Origin: Stenotrophomonas sp. UBA2124
GTDB taxonomy: Bacteria; Pseudomonadota; Gammaproteobacteria; Xanthomonadales; Xanthomonadaceae
DNA length: 24,716 nucleotides
Assembly: GCA_002329155.1 (NCBI GenBank)
Contig: DCXY01000033.1
Span: 16,751 to 41,466 of the forward strand
Direction of reading: 5' to 3'
Shown here: positions 21,991 to 24,716 of the stretch, piece after piece
How positions within the stretch are numbered: position 1 is the first letter of the stretch
Layout of the letters: every line of letters starts with the position of its first letter
The notes under the pieces: generated by a model
What the model was told of the DNA's origin: nothing
The model's input: only the letters and a program-made list of their open reading frames with translations
The model's database searches: none
Program-made: the position numbers and the translations under genes

Positions 21991-22521
21991 TCAGCGCGGC
22001 GCCTTCCTGTCACGGCGCGCGGCCGGCGCTTCACCCTCCAGCAGCGGCAGCTGGCCGTCGTCGCTGGAATGGTCGCGCTCCAGCTTCTCGATCTCGTCGC
22101 GGAAATCGGCCACGTCCTCGAAGCTGCGGTAGACCGAGGCGAAGCGCACATAGCCCACGTGGTCGAGCTTGCGCAGCTCGTCCATCACAAAGCCGCCCAC
22201 CTTGATCGACGGCACTTCGCGCTCGCCGCACATGCGCAGCTGGTGCACCACCGCACGCACGGCGGCCTCGATGCGCTCCTCGGACACCGGGCGCTTCTGC
22301 AGCGCGCGGTCGAAACCCACCCGCAGCTTGCGCGCATCGAATGCTTCGCGGCCACCATCGCTCTTGATGATGACCGGCAGTTTCAGCTCGATGGTCTCGA
22401 TTGTGCTGAACCGCTCGCCGCAGGCCTCGCAGCCACGGCGGCGGCGGATGGTGGCGCCATCCTCGGAAACGCGTGAGTCGATGACGCGGGTGTCGGTGTG
22501 CTGGCAGAAGGGGCAGTGCAT
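21991..22521 (-). CDS. nrdR: Transcriptional repressor NrdR
   Basis: NrdR represses ribonucleotide reductase genes in response to the dATP/ATP balance. The 176-residue protein has the N-terminal zinc ribbon with Cys3, Cys6, Cys31 and Cys34, then the ATP-cone domain (about 49-139) with KSDGGREAFDARKLRVGFDRA. The C-terminal tail after about 155 is charged and variable. The start MHCPFCQ is typical of the family. It lies between glyA and a GNAT gene, and the glyA-nrdR-ribD order is common in gammaproteobacteria. Confidence 0.96.
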   Translation of the reverse strand: MHCPFCQHTDTRVIDSRVSEDGATIRRRRGCEACGERFSTIETIELKLPVIIKSDGGREAFDARKLRVGFDRALQKRPVSEERIEAAVRAVVHQLRMCGEREVPSIKVGGFVMDELRKLDHVGYVRFASVYRSFEDVADFRDEIEKLERDHSSDDGQLPLLEGEAPAARRDRKAPR

Positions 22522-22523
22522 GG

Positions 22524-22598
22524 TCAGCCACCAGCCATGAACAACGAGGATTCAGCAAACGCATCCAAAGTCCGCATCACCTGCACCTCGTTGCTCAT
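22524..22598 (-). CDS. Candidate 24-residue small ORF between glyA and nrdR
   Basis: An ATG at 22598, preceded by AGGA and GCAGGA, opens 24 codons (MSNEVQVMRTLDAFAESSLF and four more) and stops 2 bp before the nrdR ATG. It begins 16 bp after the glyA stop. Spacing and ribosome-binding site fit a real coupled small gene or leader peptide. A chance ORF of this length in 93 bp cannot be excluded. Confidence 0.3.
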   Translation of the reverse strand: MSNEVQVMRTLDAFAESSLFMAGG

Positions 22599-22614
22599 TC
22601 CTGCTTCCTATTGC

Positions 22615-23868
22615 TCAGCCGTAAACCGGATACTGCCTGCACTGCAGGGTCACGTTCTCACGCACGCCGGCAATGACCTTCTCGTCGTTCGGGTTGTCCA
22701 GCACGTCGGCGATCCAGTTGGCCAGCGCCACGCAGTCGGCTTCCTTGTAGCCGCGGGTGGTGATGGCCGGGGTGCCCAGGCGCAGGCCCGAGGTCACGAA
22801 CGGCGAGCGCGGGTCGTTCGGCACCGAGTTCTTGTTGACGGTGATGTGGGCCTTGCCCAGCGCAGCTTCGGCATCCTTGCCGGACACCTCCTTGCCGATC
22901 ATGTCCACCAGCATCAGGTGATTCTGCGTGCCGCCGGAAACGATCTTGTAGCCGCGCGAAATCAGCGTGTCGGCCATGGCCTGCGCGTTCTTCACCACCT
23001 GCTGCTGGTAGGTCTTGAACTCCGGCTCCAGCGCTTCCTTGAAGGCCACGGCCTTGGCGGCGATGACGTGCATCAGCGGGCCACCCTGGATGCCCGGGAA
23101 CACGATGGACTGCAGCTTCTTCTCGATTTCCTCACCGGCGCCCTTGGCGATGATGATGCCGCCGCGCGGGCCGCGCAGGGTCTTGTGGGTGGTGGAGGTC
23201 ACCACATGCGCGTGCTCGATGGGGCTCGGGTACACGCCCGCGGCAATCAGGCCGGCGACATGGGCCATGTCCACGAACAGGTAGGCACCCACCTTGTCGG
23301 CAATGGCGCGGAAGCGCGCCCAGTCCACCACCTGCGAATAGGCGGAGAAACCGGCCACCACCATCTTCGGCTTGTGCTCCAGCGCCAGGCGCTCGACTTC
23401 GTCATAGTCGATCAGGCCCTGCTCGTTCACGCCGTACTGCACGGCGTTGAAGATCTTGCCCGAGGCGTTGACCTTGGCGCCGTGGGTCAGGTGGCCGCCA
23501 TGGGCCAGGCTCATGCCAAGGATGGTGTCGCCCGGCTGCAGCAGGGCGAAATATACGGCCTGGTTGGCCTGCGAGCCGCTATGCGGCTGCACGTTGGCGT
23601 AATCGGCGCCGAACAGCTGCTTCAGGCGGTCGATGGCCAGCTTCTCGGCGATGTCCACGTACTCGCAGCCACCGTAGTAACGCTTGCCCGGGTAACCCTC
23701 GGCGTACTTGTTGGTCAGCTGGCTGCCCTGCGCTTCCATCACCCGCGGGCTGGCGTAGTTCTCGCTGGCAATCAGCTCGACATGGTCTTCCTGGCGCTGG
23801 CATTCATCGGCAATGGCCTTGGCCAACTCAGGGTCGTAGGACTCGATACGGGCGTCGCGCGGGAACAT
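22615..23868 (-). CDS. glyA: Serine hydroxymethyltransferase
   Basis: GlyA is the PLP-dependent enzyme that converts serine and tetrahydrofolate to glycine and 5,10-methylenetetrahydrofolate, a main source of one-carbon units. The 417-residue length is typical. Signatures include VELIASENYAS (30-40), the glycine-rich YAEGYPGKRYYGGCE (55-69), and VVTSTTHKTLRGPRGG (222-237), where Lys229 is the PLP lysine. The start is the ATG giving MFPRDARIESYD, with AGGAGC upstream. The frame continues a further 60 codons but they run through the promoter. An 8-bp inverted repeat covers this ribosome-binding site. Confidence 0.97.
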   Translation of the reverse strand: MFPRDARIESYDPELAKAIADECQRQEDHVELIASENYASPRVMEAQGSQLTNKYAEGYPGKRYYGGCEYVDIAEKLAIDRLKQLFGADYANVQPHSGSQANQAVYFALLQPGDTILGMSLAHGGHLTHGAKVNASGKIFNAVQYGVNEQGLIDYDEVERLALEHKPKMVVAGFSAYSQVVDWARFRAIADKVGAYLFVDMAHVAGLIAAGVYPSPIEHAHVVTSTTHKTLRGPRGGIIIAKGAGEEIEKKLQSIVFPGIQGGPLMHVIAAKAVAFKEALEPEFKTYQQQVVKNAQAMADTLISRGYKIVSGGTQNHLMLVDMIGKEVSGKDAEAALGKAHITVNKNSVPNDPRSPFVTSGLRLGTPAITTRGYKEADCVALANWIADVLDNPNDEKVIAGVRENVTLQCRQYPVYG

Positions 23869-23869
23869 C

Positions 23870-23908
23870 ACAGCTCCTGGGTAGGGGGCGGGGGAGCTGT
23901 CGATTGTA
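23870..23908 (-). promoter_or_regulatory. glyA promoter candidate and inverted repeat over the ribosome-binding site
   Basis: On the minus strand a -10 candidate TACAAT (23908-23903) is followed by ACAGCTCC (23900-23893), a 15-nt spacer and GGAGCTGT (23877-23870). The second arm contains the glyA Shine-Dalgarno. The predicted start of transcription falls within the first arm, so the repeat may act in RNA only if a promoter further upstream is used. Otherwise it could be a DNA operator. Confidence 0.4.
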
Positions 23909-23974
23909 GCGCCTCCTTCACGCCCCGGACCCGACCTGCCGGCCCTGTGCCCGGCCAGCCGGCCCGGAAACGCG

Positions 23975-23998
23975 AAGGGCGCCCCGAAAGGCGCCCTT
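23975..23998 (-). terminator. Probable terminator after the RcnB-like gene
   Basis: A perfect 9-bp stem AAGGGCGCC/GGCGCCCTT with a 6-nt loop lies 25 bp after the stop codon at 24023. It is followed on the minus strand by CGCGTTT, a weak T-run. Confidence 0.55.
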
Positions 23999-24022
23999 CT
24001 GTGGTGCTGCAGACCGCTGGGC

Positions 24023-24511
24023 TCAGCGGTTGAACACGATGTCGGCAATGATGCCGGTGGCGATGGCCACCATCAGCAGGTTGCCGCGGTCATCACGGAT
24101 CCAGCGGTGGCCATGCGGGGGGCGGCGCACGTGATAGCGGTCATAGTCGTTGACCACGTAGACCGGGCCACCGTAGTAGTTGCTGTAGCGGTAGCCGCGC
24201 TCGAAGCCATAGGGGCGGTACACCACGCGCGGCGGCGGGGCGTAGTAACGGCGGTCGTTGTAGCGGGCGTCGCGGTAACCCTCACGGTAACCGTTGCTGT
24301 AGTGGCGGCGGTCGTCGCGCCACTCGCGGCGGTCATGGTGGCGGTCGTGGCCACGGCCGCGGCCCCGATCATGGCCCCGGCCACGGTCGTCGTTCCAGCC
24401 ATGGCGGCCACGGTCATCATGGTCACGGTCGCCTGCGGCGAAGGCCGGAGCGGTGACGCCAAAGGCCAGCAGGGTGGTCATTGCGGCGACAACAAAGCGG
24501 TTCATCTTCAT
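24023..24511 (-). CDS. RcnB-like periplasmic protein, low-complexity
   Basis: This 162-residue exported protein has a signal peptide at about 1-29 (MKMNRFVVAAMTTLLAFGVT, with a likely cut after AFA). A stretch rich in Asp, Arg, His and Gly follows (about 31-80), then one rich in Tyr and Arg (about 80-130). The C-terminus has HRWIRDDRGNLLMVAIATGI, which matches the RcnB (DUF, PF11776) type ending 'W...D..L..IATG.I'. E. coli RcnB affects nickel and cobalt homeostasis, but most members are uncharacterised. The start is the ATG at 24511, with GAGGG upstream. A second ATG two codons later is possible. His and Asp density could suit metal binding, which is an inference. Confidence 0.82.
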   Translation of the reverse strand: MKMNRFVVAAMTTLLAFGVTAPAFAAGDRDHDDRGRHGWNDDRGRGHDRGRGRGHDRHHDRREWRDDRRHYSNGYREGYRDARYNDRRYYAPPPRVVYRPYGFERGYRYSNYYGGPVYVVNDYDRYHVRRPPHGHRWIRDDRGNLLMVAIATGIIADIVFNR

Positions 24512-24652
24512 GGGTGGCCCTCGCAGGGTGGGTGGACGGTTTCCATCATGCTCACTTCGTCTGAACAAACTCCGGCTGGAAACGGTTACCGCCTTTCCCA
24601 TTCACAAATCAGCAAGCCGGGCCGGCCCAGCCAGTGATGCCGGGCTTCCGGC

Positions 24653-24658
24653 TATAAT
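24653..24658 (+). promoter_or_regulatory. Consensus -10 hexamer near the window edge
   Basis: A perfect TATAAT lies on the plus strand, with no clear -35 at 16-18 bp. It may belong to a plus-strand gene or RNA beyond the window. Nothing else is seen in 24512-24716. Confidence 0.3.
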
Positions 24659-24716
24659 TGTCCATTCCCTTTTGACCTGGGCCCTGTCCCCCGCCGGACC
24701 GGGCGCGGGCGTGCGC

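Noticed and set aside
22542..22593. Inverted repeat CAACGAGG/CCTCGTTG, considered as a glyA terminator
   Set aside because: The loop is 36 nt and no T-run follows. It lies within the candidate small ORF.
22498..24033. 511-codon open frame on the plus strand
   Set aside because: It is antisense to glyA and nrdR, both unmistakable. This is a shadow frame.

Overview
The window is a GC-rich gammaproteobacterial chromosome segment, best matched to Stenotrophomonas or a close relative in the Xanthomonadaceae. The evidence is the style of the proteins, the rib-nusB-thiL order, an Ax21-like outer-membrane protein, and a RibBA whose second half is degenerate. The genus is an inference from recalled families, not from a search. 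There is no insertion sequence, prophage, CRISPR array, tRNA or rRNA in the window. Almost all of it is conserved core genome.

Layout. (1) 1-5070, minus strand: the start of the division and cell wall (dcw) cluster, mraZ-rsmH-ftsL-ftsI-murE-murF, with every junction a 4-bp overlap. Upstream of mraZ lie a TTGACA promoter and five GTGGK-like boxes at an exact 10-bp period, which look like the MraZ operator. A consensus DnaA box and a palindrome lie further upstream. (2) 5393-6157, plus strand: an NRDE-family gene, followed by a repeat-rich, hairpin-rich spacer. (3) 6443-8983, minus strand: rsmI, an unrecognised exported protein, and the RNase P RNA gene rnpB. (4) 9062-12612, plus strand: lpoA-like, yraN and a GlcD-type FAD oxidoreductase. 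(5) 12721-15254, minus strand: a four-gene operon of two Roadblock/LC7-type proteins, a receiver-like protein of unknown function and a small MglA-like GTPase, closed by a terminator. This is the most interesting unit in the window. (6) 15405-19484, minus strand: an FMN riboswitch followed by ribE-ribBA-ribH-nusB-thiL. (7) 19650-20270, plus strand: an Ax21-like outer-membrane protein with a strong terminator. (8) 20358-23868, minus strand: glyA, a candidate 24-codon ORF, nrdR, a GNAT acetyltransferase and ribD. (9) 24023-24511, minus strand: an RcnB-like periplasmic protein.

How the genes work together. The dcw block supplies peptidoglycan precursors and the septal transpeptidase. LpoA probably activates a bifunctional penicillin-binding protein. 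The rib genes cover the riboflavin pathway except a convincing GTP cyclohydrolase II, because the RibA-like half of RibBA has no cysteines. The GTPase/Roadblock operon resembles the logic of MglA/MglB polarity switches and of actinobacterial conservons, so a role in polarity, motility or surface signalling is plausible, but nothing in the sequence proves it.
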